The notes under the pieces were generated by a model. That model was not told where the DNA came from and did no database searches. It saw only the letters and a program-made list of their open reading frames with translations. A stretch of DNA of 64,000 nt from Lineus longissimus (lineage: Eukaryota; Nemertea; Pilidiophora; Heteronemertea; Lineidae). Position 1 is the first letter of the stretch. Each line of letters begins with the position of its first letter. The stretch is from positions 9,364,001 to 9,428,000 of the forward strand of contig NC_088319.1 in NCBI RefSeq assembly GCF_910592395.1, read 5' to 3'. Shown here piece by piece: positions 41,411-53,788 of this stretch. Made by a program: the position numbers and the translations under genes.

Positions 41411-41561
41411 ATCAGAGGCCGACTTTTTGGGCTAGTTATAACAGTAGGCCAGCGACATAATTACAAACTGCATACATTTAATTTCTGTTGACATGTTATA
41501 TTGTGACAGGTTGGTCTCTTTGGAAATATTTTGTGGTTCTGAAAAGAACCGTTTGGTGTAA

Positions 41562-41867
41562 CTAGCAATCACTGTCGTACTTATGGTCTTGAAGTAGAAT
41601 CTCGTCGCCGAACAGCTCGCATCTCAACTCTGTCATCTTGTTTGCAGTGAGTTCGGCAAATTTGTAATAGGCGGCCCTGACACCCTCAAGGGTTACAAGC
41701 TGGAGTCGCCTGTTGTAGCGCATCGAGCGGTGACCCTCCTCGTTAGCGTGGTTGTACCGGAGTGTTATGTCTTGAAGCTTCCTGTCTATCATCACGATCT
41801 GGTCGCATGCCTTATAAAACTTTTCTTCAAGTTGGTGGAGTTGCGCTGACTTGGTTGAGTTTTCCAT
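41562..41867 (-). CDS. acidic helical protein, copy E
   Basis: 101 aa, standard body with tail change D95H, E96K (QDHKYDSDC). Stem-loop at 41535-41550. Confidence 0.78.
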   Translation of the reverse strand: MENSTKSAQLHQLEEKFYKACDQIVMIDRKLQDITLRYNHANEEGHRSMRYNRRLQLVTLEGVRAAYYKFAELTANKMTELRCELFGDEILLQDHKYDSDC

Positions 41868-42261
41868 GTTTTCTTTGGTGTCGGTTTGATATGTTCCGAT
41901 GTTCACAGGTTGAATAGTGAACTGGGACGGGTTATCTCGTCCAATTTATACTTGTGCGGTCGCGTGTCACCCGGCAGCGTAATTGCCATGTCAACTCGAG
42001 TTGACATTACTCATTCAGCCGAAATTGATTGATACTTTTCACCGGCCAAGCAATAATATCGCCTTGATTGTAATCAAATAATTGTATAGGCCTGGGCTCA
42101 ATGTATCTGAGGAGTGAGTTAAAATCACCAATATGGCAATTAATAGGCCTAATTGGCACTTTTTCTCACCGAGTGATTGTGAGTAGAGTATAAAATCCAA
42201 ATCAACTCACTATTTCACCATTAATTCATCGACCATCGGGTCAACTTGAAAATTACCAACC

Positions 42262-42546
42262 ATGAAAACCACAATTGACCAGAGATTGCGAGCGGTTGAG
42301 AGAAAGTTTAAAACATCGGTGCGACAAGTCGGCGTCCTCGATAGACAGATTGACAGACTCCAAGCCCGATACAAGAGAGCCTACAATAGCAAGACCAATG
42401 CCGTGTTCAACAGCTTTCGTCTTCAACTTTCAACTGTAGAAGGTGTGCGTCAAGTGTTTTACCTCTATGCATGCGAAAGAGCCGCCGAGAAGAGTCGACT
42501 ACAAAAAGAAATGCAAGAGGAGCTTATGAGCAAAAGAGTAGAATGA
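42262..42546 (+). CDS. basic helical protein, copy 6
   Basis: Standard 94-aa protein; stem-loop at 42567-42582; full 3' spacer with CRE pair. Confidence 0.8.
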   Translation: MKTTIDQRLRAVERKFKTSVRQVGVLDRQIDRLQARYKRAYNSKTNAVFNSFRLQLSTVEGVRQVFYLYACERAAEKSRLQKEMQEELMSKRVE

Positions 42547-42964
42547 GTCTTTATAATAATTAAAACGGTTCTTTTCAGAACCAATCAAAATAGTAAAATG
42601 AGATAATTCTGTGCAATTAGTTTGCTTCGATGTAAAAAGAAGGGGCGAATGTCTCCCTTGAAATAGCCCGTTGCTAGCCAAAGAAAACGATGCTGGGCCT
42701 GTTGGTGACGTCATCACAGACGGACCAATGACGTCACTAAGTGAATATCATCCCAGTTGACCGCAAGTCCGAACAAACTTTTAATACTCGCCAAGGCAAA
42801 TCATTCTTCAGTGTGCGACTAAATTCTCTATTGGGCGGTGATGACGGTGGTGGTGGGGAGGGGGGCAGCTTATCAGTTTATAACTTTGAGGTATGAGGTT
42901 GGTTGGATTGGAGTCACTTTGGCATTAACTACCCTGCGATGGCAGGGCTGCAAAAATGTCTATA

Positions 42965-43675
42965 GGTCTCGTTAGGGAGTTTTTCCCAAATGTACGCGAT
43001 GATGACGTGCCCCATTAACAGGACGTAACATCTATTTTAAAATGAGTTTTCAAAGTGAATGCATGAGGACAACCCATTTGTGTCGTATATCACTGGAAAC
43101 GCCCGATTCCCCTGATTCTGCAGGATGTTAAATCGGGCATTTTATTTCTTTAAATAAATCATTAGCGTCGCATTTGCTCCTAGCTCTGTTCACCATCCCA
43201 AATGGCAATATTGCCAATTGGGCCGGACAATCACGAAAAACCCCAAATATTATACATTTCTTCCTGAATAATTCTTACAGAGACCATTCTCCCATGAAAG
43301 ACAGTTGCTTACGCTATACAAAAATCAAAAAAAAATCGAGGGTCAACCATTGAACTTTTGAGATATGTTGAATTTTGCACAAATCAGCGAAAAGCGCACC
43401 AACTGGCACTGGACGACATTTCAACACGGGGCCGACGCACATCCCAAGTTCAGTGTACACATACGTCGGCAACAACAGTATAAATGCGTAGTTTCTTGTT
43501 AGTCGCCTATTGAGTAGCGCTCTAGGTTTCAGAAACTCAAAAAAAACATGTCTTTGCCAAAACAACTGCTGAATCAACGCTGACATACTGTAAGGACCGA
43601 GAAATCAGTGATTTTAGGAACTACGGTTAGGGGTTGACCGCGCATGAATAACAAAAAAAACTCCCTAATGAGACC
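42965..43675. mobile_element. MITE-2, unit copy 6
   Basis: 711 bp, ATA flanks. Shares GCGAAAAGCGCACC with all copies to its right up to 57729, a subgroup marker. Confidence 0.8.
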
Positions 43676-44104
43676 ATAGACTCATTAGAGTGTTCCTCTC
43701 TACGGAAATCTTTAGTAAAAGGCGAAAGATTTATGCGTGGAATCGAAGAGAAACCAGAGTGATGGTGTCCAGCCCGAGTTGGCTAGAGCTTGCCAAGTTG
43801 TTCATTATGTGTTTGATTTTGGAAAATGGGATGCCGAGTAGTTCCTGAGTCTGTAGACAAAAGAAATGTATTGCAAGCTATTCGTAATGATCTGATGAAC
43901 ATATCATTCAGCTCGTCGTCAGTTGTCGCCTCATCCATGTAGGCCATGTCAATTGCGGATCATCGAGAAAAAGTCAGGGAAATACAAAAAATGACCACGC
44001 TTACGTTATCTAGCTTTGACCTTTGACCTTTGGTCAGTTCCAGCCGTCCCAACCGTGCAGTGATATTGGAAGAATTATGAGAAAAAAATAACGAAAAAAC
44101 TGAA

Positions 44105-44222
44105 GTCTACAACACGTGTTATTCAGAGGCGGTCACCCATCAACGTACTAACTACGCTCGACGTTGCTTGGCTTCGGTGATCGGACGAGAACCGGTGTTT
44201 TCAACATGATATGGTCGTAGAC
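44105..44222 (-). rRNA. 5S rRNA, copy 6 (two changes)
   Basis: Differs on plus by CACGTGTTATT (normally GTGGTATT) and ACTAACTACGC (normally ACCACGC). The first change weakens the ACC strand and the second the GTGG strand of helix V, so this may be a decaying copy. Confidence 0.88.
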
Positions 44223-44376
44223 ATCAGAGGCCGACTTTTTGGGCTAGTTATAACAGTAGGCCAGCGACATAATTACAAGCTGCATACATTTAATTTCTGT
44301 TGACATGTTATATTGTGACAGGTTGGTCTCTTTGGAAATATTTTGTGGTTCTGAAAAGAACCGTTTGGTGTAACTA

Positions 44377-44679
44377 TCAATCACTGTCGTACTCATCGTC
44401 TTGAAGTAGAATCACGTCGCCGAACAGCTCGCATCTCAACTCTGTCATCTTGTTTGCAGTGAGTTCGGCAAATTTGTAATAGGCGGCCCTGACACCCTCA
44501 AGGGTTACAAGCTGGAGTCGCCTGTTGTAGCGCATCGAGCGGTGACCCTCCTCGTTAGCGTGGTTGTACCGAAGTGTTATGTCTTGAAGATTTCTGTCTA
44601 TCATCACGATCTGGTCGCATGCCTTATAAAACTTTTCTTCAAGTTGGTGGAGTTGCGCTGACTTGGTTGAGTTTTCCAT
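44377..44679 (-). CDS. acidic helical protein, copy F
   Basis: 100 aa: a base change creates TGA one codon early and removes the terminal Cys. Substitutions K30N and E89V occur. Stem-loop at 44347-44362. The change in the leader (AAC to ATC just before the ATG) is outside the reading frame. Confidence 0.75.
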   Translation of the reverse strand: MENSTKSAQLHQLEEKFYKACDQIVMIDRNLQDITLRYNHANEEGHRSMRYNRRLQLVTLEGVRAAYYKFAELTANKMTELRCELFGDVILLQDDEYDSD

Positions 44680-45073
44680 GATTTCTTTGGTGTCGGTTTG
44701 ATATGTTCCGATGTTCACAGGTTGAATAGTGAACTGGGACGGGTTATCTCGTCCAATTTATACTTGTGCGGTCGCGTGTCACCCGGCAGCGTAATTACCA
44801 TGTCAACTCGAGTTGACATTACTCATTCAGCGGAAATTGATTGATACGTCTCACCGGCCAAGCAATGATATCGCCTTGATTGTAATCAAATAATTGTATA
44901 GGCCTGGGCTCAATGTATCTGAGGAGTGAGTTAAAATCACCAATATGGCAATTAATAGGCCTAATTGGCACTTTTTCTCACCGAGTGATTGTGAGTAGAG
45001 TATAAAATCCAAATCAACTCACTATTTCACCATTAATTCATCGACCATCGGGTCAACTTGAAAATTACCAACC

Positions 45074-45358
45074 ATGAAAACCACAATTGACCAGAGATTG
45101 CGAGCGGTTGAGAGAAAGTTTAAAACATCGGTGCGACAAGTCGGCGTCCTCGATAGACAGATTGACAGACTCCAAGCCCGATACAAGAGAGCCTACAATA
45201 GCAAGACCAATGCCGTGTTCAACAGCTTTCGTCTTCAACTTTCAACTGTAGAAGGTGTGCGTCAAGTGTTTTACCTCTATGCATGCGAAAGAGCCGCCGA
45301 GAAGAGTCGACTACAAAAAGAAATGCAAGAGGAGCTTATGAGCAAAAGAGTAGAATGA
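45074..45358 (+). CDS. basic helical protein, copy 7
   Basis: Standard 94-aa protein; stem-loop at 45379-45394. Confidence 0.8.
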   Translation: MKTTIDQRLRAVERKFKTSVRQVGVLDRQIDRLQARYKRAYNSKTNAVFNSFRLQLSTVEGVRQVFYLYACERAAEKSRLQKEMQEELMSKRVE

Positions 45359-45776
45359 GTCTTTATAATAATTAAAACGGTTCTTTTCAGAACCAATCAA
45401 AATAGTAAAATGAGATAATTCTGTGCAATTAGTTTGCTTCGATGTAAAAAGAAGGGGCGAATGTCTCCCTTGAAATAGCCCGTTGCTAGCCAAAGAAAAC
45501 GATGCTGGGCCTGTTGGTGACGTCATCACAGACGGACCAATGACGTCACTAAGTGAATATCATCCCTGTTGACCGCAAGTCCGAACAAACTTTTAATACT
45601 CGCCAAGGCAAATCATTCTTCAGTGTGCGACTAAATTCTCCATTGGGCAGTGATGACGGTGGTGGTGGGGAGGGGGGCAGCTTATCAGTTTATAACTTTG
45701 AGGTATGAGGTTGGTTGGATTGGAGTCACTTTGGCATTAACTATCCTGCGATGGCAGGGCTGCAAAAATGTCTATA

Positions 45777-46487
45777 GGTCTCGTTAGGGAGTTTTTCCCA
45801 AATGTACGCGATGATGACGTGCCCCATTAACAGGACGTAACATCTATTTTAAAATGAGTTTTCAAAGTGAATGCATGCGGACAACCCATTTGTGTCGTAT
45901 ATCACTGGAAACGCCCGATTCCCCTGATTCTGCAGGATGTTAAATCGGGCATTTTATTTCTTTAAATAAATCATTAGCGTCGCATTTGCTCCTAGCTCTG
46001 TTCACCATCCCAAATGGCAATATTGCCAATTGGGCCGGACAATCACGAAAAACCCCAAATATTATACATTTCTTCCTAAATAATTCTTACAGAGACCATT
46101 CTCCCATGAAAGACAGTTGCTTACGCTATACAAAAATCAAAAAAAGATCGAGGGTCAACCATTGAACTTTTGAGATATGTTGAATTTTGCACAAATCAGC
46201 GAAAAGCGCACCAACTGGCACTGGACGACATTTCAACACGGGGCCGACGCACATCCCAAGTTCAGTGTACACATACGTCGGCAACAACAGTATAAATGCG
46301 TAGTTTCTTGTTAGTCGCCTATTGAGTAGCGCTCTAGGTTTCAGAAACTCAAAAAAAACATGTCTTTGCCAAAACAACTGCTGAATCAACGCTGACATAC
46401 TGTAAGGACCGAGAAATCAGTGATTTTAGGAACTACGGTTAGGGGTTGACCGCGCATGAATAACAAAAAAAACTCCCTAATGAGACC
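45777..46487. mobile_element. MITE-2, unit copy 7
   Basis: 711 bp, ATA flanks; a single G replaces A in the A-run (AAAAAGATCG) near the middle. Confidence 0.8.
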
Positions 46488-46916
46488 ATAGACTCACTAG
46501 AGTGTTCCTCTCTACGGAAATCTTTAGTAAAAGGCGAAAGATTTATGCGTGGAATCGAAGAGAAACCAGAGTGATGGTGTCCAGCCCGAGTTGGCTAGAG
46601 CTTGCCAAGTTGTTCATTATGTGTTTGATTTTGGAAAATGGGATGCCGAGTAGTTCCTGAGTCTGTAGACAAAAGAAATGTATTGCAAGCTATTCGTAAT
46701 GATCTGATGAACATATCATTCAGCTCGTCGTCAGTTGTCGCCTCATCCATGTAGGCCATGTCAATTGCGGATCATCGAGAAAAAGTCAGGGAAATACAAA
46801 AAATGACCACGCTTACGTTATCTAGCTTTGACCTTTGACCTTTGGTCAGTTCCAGCCGTCCCAACCGTGCAGTGATATTGGAAGAATTATGAGAAAAAAA
46901 TAACGAAAAAACTGAA

Positions 46917-47034
46917 GTCTACAACACGTGGTATTCAGAGGCGGTCACCCATCAACGTACTAACTACGCTCGACGTTGCTTAGCTTCGGTGATCGGACGA
47001 GAACCGGTGTTTTCAACATGATATGGTCGTAGAC
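46917..47034 (-). rRNA. 5S rRNA, copy 7
   Basis: Carries the ACTAACTACGC change of copy 6, without the CACGTGTT change, plus CTTAGCTTCG near box A. Confidence 0.88.
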
Positions 47035-47188
47035 ATCAGAGGCCGACTTTTTGGGCTAGTTATAACAGTAGGCCAGCGACATAATTACAAGCTGCATACA
47101 TTTAATTTCTGTTGACATGTTATATTGTGACAGGTTGGTCTCTTTGGAAATATTTTGTGGTTCTGAAAAGAACCGTTTGGTGTAACTA

Positions 47189-47491
47189 TCAATCACTGTC
47201 GTACTCATCGTCTTGAAGTAGAATCTCGTCGCCGAACAGCTCGCATCTCAACTCTGTCATCTTGTTTGCAGTGAGTTCGGCAAATTTGTAATAGGCGGCC
47301 CTGACACCCTCAAGGGTTACAAGCTGGAGTCGCCTGTTGTAGCGCATCGAGCGGTGACCCTCCTCGTTAGCGTGGTTGTACCGAAGTGTTATGTCTTGAA
47401 GCTTTCTGTCTATCATCACGATCTGGTCGCATGCCTTATAAAACTTTTCTTCAAGTTGGTGGAGTTGCGCTGACTTGGTTGAGTTTTCCAT
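47189..47491 (-). CDS. acidic helical protein, copy G
   Basis: 100 aa (early TGA as in copy F), otherwise standard. A 5-bp deletion in the leader (GAATAGTGGGACGG) happens to open the frame upstream to an ATG at 47626. That extension would translate the TATA box itself and is not believed. Stem-loop at 47159-47174. Confidence 0.75.
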   Translation of the reverse strand: MENSTKSAQLHQLEEKFYKACDQIVMIDRKLQDITLRYNHANEEGHRSMRYNRRLQLVTLEGVRAAYYKFAELTANKMTELRCELFGDEILLQDDEYDSD

Positions 47492-47880
47492 GTTTTCTTT
47501 GGTGTCGGTTTGATATGTTCCGATGTTCACAGGTTGAATAGTGGGACGGGTTATCTCGTCCAATTTATACTTGTGCGGTCGCGTGTCACCCGGCAGCGTA
47601 ATTACCATGTCAACTCGAGTTGACATTACTCATTCAGCCGAAATTGATTGATACGTCTCACCGGCCAAGCAATGATATCGCCTTGATTGTAATCAAATAA
47701 TTGTATAGGCCTGGGCTCAATGTATCTGAGGAGTGAGTTAAAATCACCAATATGGCAATTAATAGGCCTAATTGGCACTTTTTCTCACCGAGTGATTGTG
47801 AGTAGAGTATAAAATCCAAATCAACTCACTATTTCACCATTAATTCATCGACCATCGGGTCAACTTGAAAATTACCAACC

Positions 47881-48165
47881 ATGAAGACCACAATTGACCA
47901 GAGATTGCGAGCGGTTGAGAGAAAGTTTAAAACATCGGTGCGACAAGTCGGCGTCCTCGATAGACAGATTGACAGACTCCAAGCCCGATACAAGAGAGCC
48001 TACAATAGCAAGACCAATGCCGTGTTCAACAGCTTTCGTCTTCAACTTTCAACTGTAGAAGGTGTGCGTCAAGTGTTTTACCTCTATGCATGCGAAAGAG
48101 CCGCCGAGAAGAGTCGACTACAAAAAGAAATGCAAGAGGAGCTTATGAGCAAAAGAGTAGAATGA
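47881..48165 (+). CDS. basic helical protein, copy 8
   Basis: Standard protein with a silent AAA to AAG at codon 2. Stem-loop at 48186-48201. Confidence 0.8.
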   Translation: MKTTIDQRLRAVERKFKTSVRQVGVLDRQIDRLQARYKRAYNSKTNAVFNSFRLQLSTVEGVRQVFYLYACERAAEKSRLQKEMQEELMSKRVE

Positions 48166-48583
48166 GTCTTTATAATAATTAAAACGGTTCTTTTCAGAAC
48201 CAATCAAAATAGTAAAATGAGATAATTCTCTGCAATTAGTTTGCTTCGATGTAAAAAGAAGGGGCGAATGTCTCCCTTGAAATAGCCCGTTGCTAGCCAA
48301 AGAAAACGATGCTGGGCCTGTTGGTGACGTCATCACAGACGGACCAATGACGTCACTAAGTGAATATCATCCCAGTTGACCGCAAGTCCGAACAAACTTT
48401 TAATACTCGCCAAGGCAAATCATTCTTCAGTGTGCGACTAAATTCGCCATTGGGCAGTGATGACGGTGGTGGTGGGGAGGGGGGCAGCTTATCAGTTTAT
48501 AACTTTGAGGTATGAGGTTGGTTGGATTGGAGTCACTTTGGCATTAACTACCCTGCGATGGCAGGGCTGCAAAAATGTCTATA

Positions 48584-49294
48584 GGTCTCGTTAGGGAGTT
48601 TTTCCCAAATGTACGCGATGATGACGTGCCCCATTAACAGGACGTAACATCTATTTTAAAATGAGTTTTCAAAGTGAATGCATGAGGACAACCCATTTGT
48701 GTCGTATATCACTGGAAACGCCCGATTCCCCTGATTCTGCAGGATGTTAAATCGGGCATTTTATTTCTTTAAATAAATCATTAGCATCGCATTTGCTCCT
48801 AGCTCTGTTCACCATCCCAAATGGCAATATTGCCAATTGGGCCGGACAATCACGAAAAACCCCAAATATTATACATTTCTTCCTGAATAATTCTTACAGA
48901 GACCATTCTCCCATGAAAGACAGTTGCTTACGCTATACAAAAATCAAAAAAAAATCGAGGGTCAACCATTGAACTTTTGAGATATGTTGAATTTTGCACA
49001 AATCAGCGAAAAGCGCACCAACTGGCACTGGACGACATTTCAACACGGGGCCGACGCACATCCCAAGTTCAGTGTACACATACGTCGGCAACAACAGTAT
49101 AAATGCGTAGTTTCTTGTTAGTCGCCTATTGAGTAGCGCTCTAGGTTTCAGAAACTCAAAAAAAACATGTCTTTGCCAAAACAACTGCTGAATCAACGCT
49201 GACATACTGTAAGGACCGAGAAATCAGTGATTTTAGGAACTACGGTTAGGGGTTGACCGCACATGAATAACAAAAAAAACTCCCTAATGAGACC
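48584..49294. mobile_element. MITE-2, unit copy 8
   Basis: 711 bp, ATA flanks; first copy with GACCGCACATGA (normally GCGCATGA) near the right end, shared with all copies to the right. Confidence 0.8.
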
Positions 49295-49723
49295 ATAGAC
49301 TCATTAGAGTGTTCCTCTCTACGGAAATCTTTAGTAAAAGGCGAAAGATTTATGCGTGGAATCGAAGAGAAACCTGAGTGATGGTGTCCAGCCCGAGTTG
49401 GCTAGAGCTTGCCAAGTTGTTCATTATGTGTTTGATTTTGGAAAATGGGATGCCGAGTAGTTCCTGTGTCTGTAGACAAAAGAAATGTATTGCAAGCTAT
49501 TCGTAATGATCTGATGAACATATCATTCAGCTCGTAGTCAGTTGTCGCCTCATCCATGTAGGCCATGTCAATTGCGGATCATCGAGAAAAAGTCAGGGAA
49601 ATACAAAAAATGACCACGCTTACGTTATCTAGCTTTGACCTTTGACCTTTGGTCATTTCCAGCCGTCCTAATCGTGCAGTGATATTGGAAGAATTATGAG
49701 AAAAAAATAACGAAAAAACTGAA

Positions 49724-49841
49724 GTCTACAACACGTGGTATTTAGAGACGGTCACCCATCAACGTACTAACCACGCTCGACGTTGCTTGGCTTCGGTGAT
49801 CGGACGAGAACCGGTGTTTTCAACATGATATGGTCGTAGAC
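49724..49841 (-). rRNA. 5S rRNA, copy 8
   Basis: Two changes near the 3' part (plus: TATTTAGAGACGG for TATTCAGAGGCGG). Internal promoter boxes A and the intermediate element are unchanged. Confidence 0.88.
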
Positions 49842-49992
49842 ATCAGAGGCCGACTTTTTGGGCTAGTTATAACAGTAGGCCAGCGACATAATTACAAACT
49901 GCATACATTTAATTTCTGTTGACATGTTATATTGTGACAGGTTGGTCTCTTTGGAAATATTTTGTGGTTCTGAAAAGAACCGTTTGGTGTAA

Positions 49993-50298
49993 CTAGCAAT
50001 CACTGTCGTACTCATCGTCTTGAAGTAGAATCTCGTCGCCGAACAGCTCGCATCTCAACTCTGTCATCTTGTTTGCAGTGAGTTCGGCAAATTTGTAATA
50101 GGCGGCCCTGACACCCTCAAGGGTTACAAGCTGGAGTCGCCTGTTGTAGCGCATCGAGCGGTGACCCTCCTCGTTAGTGTGGTTGTACCGGAGTGTTATG
50201 TCTTGAAGCTTTCTGTCTATCATCACGATCTGGTCGCATGCCTTATAAAACTTTTCTTCAAGTTGGTGGAGTTGCGCTGACTTGGTTGAATTTTCCAT
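49993..50298 (-). CDS. acidic helical protein, copy H
   Basis: 101 aa with A41T (RYNHTNEEGH), shared with the next copy. Stem-loop at 49966-49981. Confidence 0.78.
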   Translation of the reverse strand: MENSTKSAQLHQLEEKFYKACDQIVMIDRKLQDITLRYNHTNEEGHRSMRYNRRLQLVTLEGVRAAYYKFAELTANKMTELRCELFGDEILLQDDEYDSDC

Positions 50299-50692
50299 GT
50301 TTTCTTTGGTGTCGGTTTGATATGTTCCGATGTTCACAGGTTGAATAGTGAACTGGGACGGGTTATCTCGTCCAATTTATACTTGTGCGGTCGCGTGTCA
50401 CCCGGCAGCGTAATTGCCATGTCAACTCGAGTTGACATTACTCATTCAGCCGAAATTGATTGATACTTTTCACCGGCCAAGCAATGATATCGCCTTGATT
50501 GTAATCAAATAATTGTATAGGCCTGGGCTCAATGTATCTGAGGAGTGAGTTAAAATCACCAATATGGCAATTAATAGGCCTAATTGGCACTTTTTCTCAC
50601 CGAGTGATTGTGAGTAGAGTATAAAATCCAAATCAACTCACTATTTCACCATTAATTCATCGACCATCGGGTCAACTTGAAAATTACCAACC

Positions 50693-50977
50693 ATGAAAAC
50701 CACAATTGACCAGAGATTGCGAGCGGTTGAGAGAAAGTTTAAAACATCGGTGCGACAAGTCGGCGTCCTCGATAGACAGATTGACAGACTCCAAGCCCGA
50801 TACAAGAGAGCCTACAATAGCAAGACCAATGCCGTGTTCAACAGCTTTCGTCTTCAACTTTCAACTGTAGAAGGTGTGCGTCAAGTGTTTTACCTCTATG
50901 CATGCGAAAGAGCCGCCGAGAAGAGTCGACTACAAAAAGAAATGCAAGAGGAGCTTATGAGCAAAAGAGTAGAATGA
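50693..50977 (+). CDS. basic helical protein, copy 9
   Basis: Standard protein; stem-loop at 50998-51013. Confidence 0.8.
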   Translation: MKTTIDQRLRAVERKFKTSVRQVGVLDRQIDRLQARYKRAYNSKTNAVFNSFRLQLSTVEGVRQVFYLYACERAAEKSRLQKEMQEELMSKRVE

Positions 50978-51395
50978 GTCTTTATAATAATTAAAACGGT
51001 TCTTTTCAGAACCAATCAAAATAGTAAAATGAGATAATTCTCTGCAATTAGTTTGCTTCGATGTAAAAAGAAGGGGCGAATGTCTCCCTTGAAATAGCCC
51101 GTTGCTAGCCAAAGAAAACGATGCTGGGCCTGTTGGTGACGTCATCACAGACGGACCAATGACGTCACTAAGTGAATATCATCCCAGTTGACCGCAAGTC
51201 CGAACAAACTTTTAATACTCGCCAAGGCAAATCATTCTTCAGTGTGCGACTAAATTCTCTATTGGGCGGTGATGACGGTGGTGGTGGGGAGGGGGGCAGC
51301 TTATCAGTTTATAACTTTGAGGTATGAGGTTGGTTGGATTGGAGTCACTTTGGCATTAACTACCCTGCGATGGCAGGGCTGCAAAAATGTCTATA

Positions 51396-52105
51396 GGTCT
51401 CGTTAGGGAGTTTTTCCCAAATGTACGCGATGATGACGTGCCCCATTAACAGGACGTAACATCTATTTTAAAATGAGTTTTCAAAGTGAATGCATGAGGA
51501 CAACCCATTTGTGTCGTATATCACTGGAAACGCCCGATTCCCCTGATTCTGCAGGATGTTAAATCGGGCATTTTATTTCCTTAAATAAATCATTAGCGTC
51601 GCATTTGCTCCTAGCTCTGTTCACCATCCCAAATGGCAATATTGCCAATTGGGCCGGACAATCACGAAAAACCCCAAATATTATACATTTCTTCCTGAAT
51701 AATTCTTACAGAGACCATTCTCCCATGAAAGACAGTTGCTTACGCTATACAAAAATCAAAAAAAATCGAGGGTCAACCATTGAACTTTTGAGATATGTTG
51801 AATTTTGCACAAATCAGCGAAAAGCGCACCAACTGGCACTGGACGACATTTCAACACGGGGCCGACGCACATCCCAAGTTCAGTGTACACATACGTCGGC
51901 AACAACAGTATAAATGCGTAGTTTCTTGTTAGTCGCCTATTGAGTAGCGCTCTAGGTTTCAGAAACTCAAAAAAAACATGTCTTTGCCAAAACAACTGCT
52001 GAATCAACGCTGACATACTGTAAGGACCGAGAAATCAGTGATTTTAGGAACTACGGTTAGGGGTTGACCGCACATGAATAACAAAAAAAACTCCCTAATG
52101 AGACC
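51396..52105. mobile_element. MITE-2, unit copy 9
   Basis: 710 bp, ATA flanks; one A shorter in the central A-run. Confidence 0.8.
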
Positions 52106-52534
52106 ATAGACTCATTAGAGTGTTCCTCTCTACGGAAATCTTTAGTAAAAGGCGAAAGATTTATGCGTGGAATCGAAGAGAAACCAGAGTGATGGTGTCC
52201 AGCCCGAGTTGGCTAGAGCTTGCCAAGTTGTTCATTATGTGTTTGATTTTGGAAAATGGGATGCCGAGTAGTTCCTGTGTCTGTAGACAAAAGAAATGTA
52301 TTGCAAGCTATTCGTAATGATCTGATGAACATATCATTCAGCTCGTCGTCAGTTGTCGCCTCATCCATGTAGGCCATGTCAATTGCGGATCATCGAGAAA
52401 AAGTCAGGGAAATACAAAAAATGACCACGCTTACGTTATCTAGCTTTGACCTTTGACCTTTGGTCATTTCCAGCCGTCCTAATCGTGCAGTGATATTGGA
52501 AGAATTATGAGAAAAAAATAACGAAAAAACTGAA

Positions 52535-52652
52535 GTCTACAACACGTGGTATTCAGAGACGGTCACCCATCAACGTACTAACCACGCTCGACGTTGCTTG
52601 GCTTCGGTGATCGGACGAGAACCGGTGTTTTCAACATGATATGGTCGTAGAC
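52535..52652 (-). rRNA. 5S rRNA, copy 9
   Basis: One change from standard (plus: CAGAGACGG). Confidence 0.9.
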
Positions 52653-52803
52653 ATCAGAGGCCGACTTTTTGGGCTAGTTATAACAGTAGGCCAGCGACAT
52701 AATTACAAACTGCATACATTTAATTTCTGTTGACATGTTATATTGTGACAGGTTGGTCTCTTTGGAAATATTTTGTGGTTCTGAAAAGAACCGTTTGGTG
52801 TAA

Positions 52804-53109
52804 CTAGCAATCACTGTCGTACTCATCGTCTTGAAGTAGAATCTCGTCGCCGAACAGCTCGCATCTCAACTCTGTCATCTTGTTTGCAGTGAGTTCGGCA
52901 AATTTGTAATAGGCGGCCCTGACACCCTCAAGGGTTACAAGCTGGAGTCGCCTGTTGTAGCGCATCGAGCGGTGACCCTCCTCGTTAGTGTGGTTGTACC
53001 GGAGTGTTATGTCTTGAAGCTTTCTGTCTATCATCACGATCTGGTCGCATGCCTTATAAAACTTTTCTTCAAGTTGGTGGAGTTGCGCTGACTTGGTTGA
53101 GTTTTCCAT
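52804..53109 (-). CDS. acidic helical protein, copy I
   Basis: 101 aa, A41T. The upstream GTG is GTA here, so the only usable start is the ATG at 53109; this supports the start chosen for all copies. Stem-loop at 52777-52792, TATA at rc 53186-53192. Confidence 0.8.
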   Translation of the reverse strand: MENSTKSAQLHQLEEKFYKACDQIVMIDRKLQDITLRYNHTNEEGHRSMRYNRRLQLVTLEGVRAAYYKFAELTANKMTELRCELFGDEILLQDDEYDSDC

Positions 53110-53503
53110 GTTTTCTTTGGTGTCGGTTTGATATGTTCCGATGTTTACAGGTTGAATAGTGAACTGGGACGGGTTCTCTCGTCCAATTTATACTTGTGCG
53201 GTCGCGTGTCACCCGGCAGCGTAATTGCCATGTCAACTCGAGTTGACATTACTCATTCAGCCGAAATTGATTGATACTTTTCACCGGCCAAGCAATGATA
53301 TCGCCTTGATTGTAATCAAATAATTGTATAGGCCTGGGCTCAATGTATCTGAGGAGTGAGTTAAAATCACCAATATGGCAATTAATAGGCCTAATTGGCA
53401 CTTTTTCTCACCGAGTGATTGTGAGTAGAGTATAAAATCCAAATCAACTCACTATTTCACCATTAATTCATCGACCATCGGGTCAACTTGAAAATTACCA
53501 ACC

Positions 53504-53788
53504 ATGAAAACCACAATTGACCAGAGATTGCGAGCGGTTGAGAGAAAGTTTAAAACATCGGTGCGACAAGTCGGCGTCCTCGATAGACAGATTGACAGAC
53601 TCCAAGCCCGATACAAGAGAGCCTACAATAGCAAGACCAATGCCGTGTTCAACAGCTTTCGTCTTCAACTTTCAACTGTAGAAGGTGTGCGTCAAGTGTT
53701 TTACCTCTATGCATGCGAAAGAGCCGCCGAGAAGAGTCGACTACAAAAAGAAATGCAAGAGGAGCTTATGAGCAAAAGAGTAGAATGA
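53504..53788 (+). CDS. basic helical protein, copy 10
   Basis: Standard protein. Stem-loop at 53809-53824 reads ...CAGAGCC, converting one A-U pair to G-U. Confidence 0.8.
   Translation: MKTTIDQRLRAVERKFKTSVRQVGVLDRQIDRLQARYKRAYNSKTNAVFNSFRLQLSTVEGVRQVFYLYACERAAEKSRLQKEMQEELMSKRVE

Noticed and set aside
47492-47626. N-terminal extension of the acidic protein to 145 aa
   Set aside because: Created by a 5-bp leader deletion in one copy and would translate the TATA box and leader.
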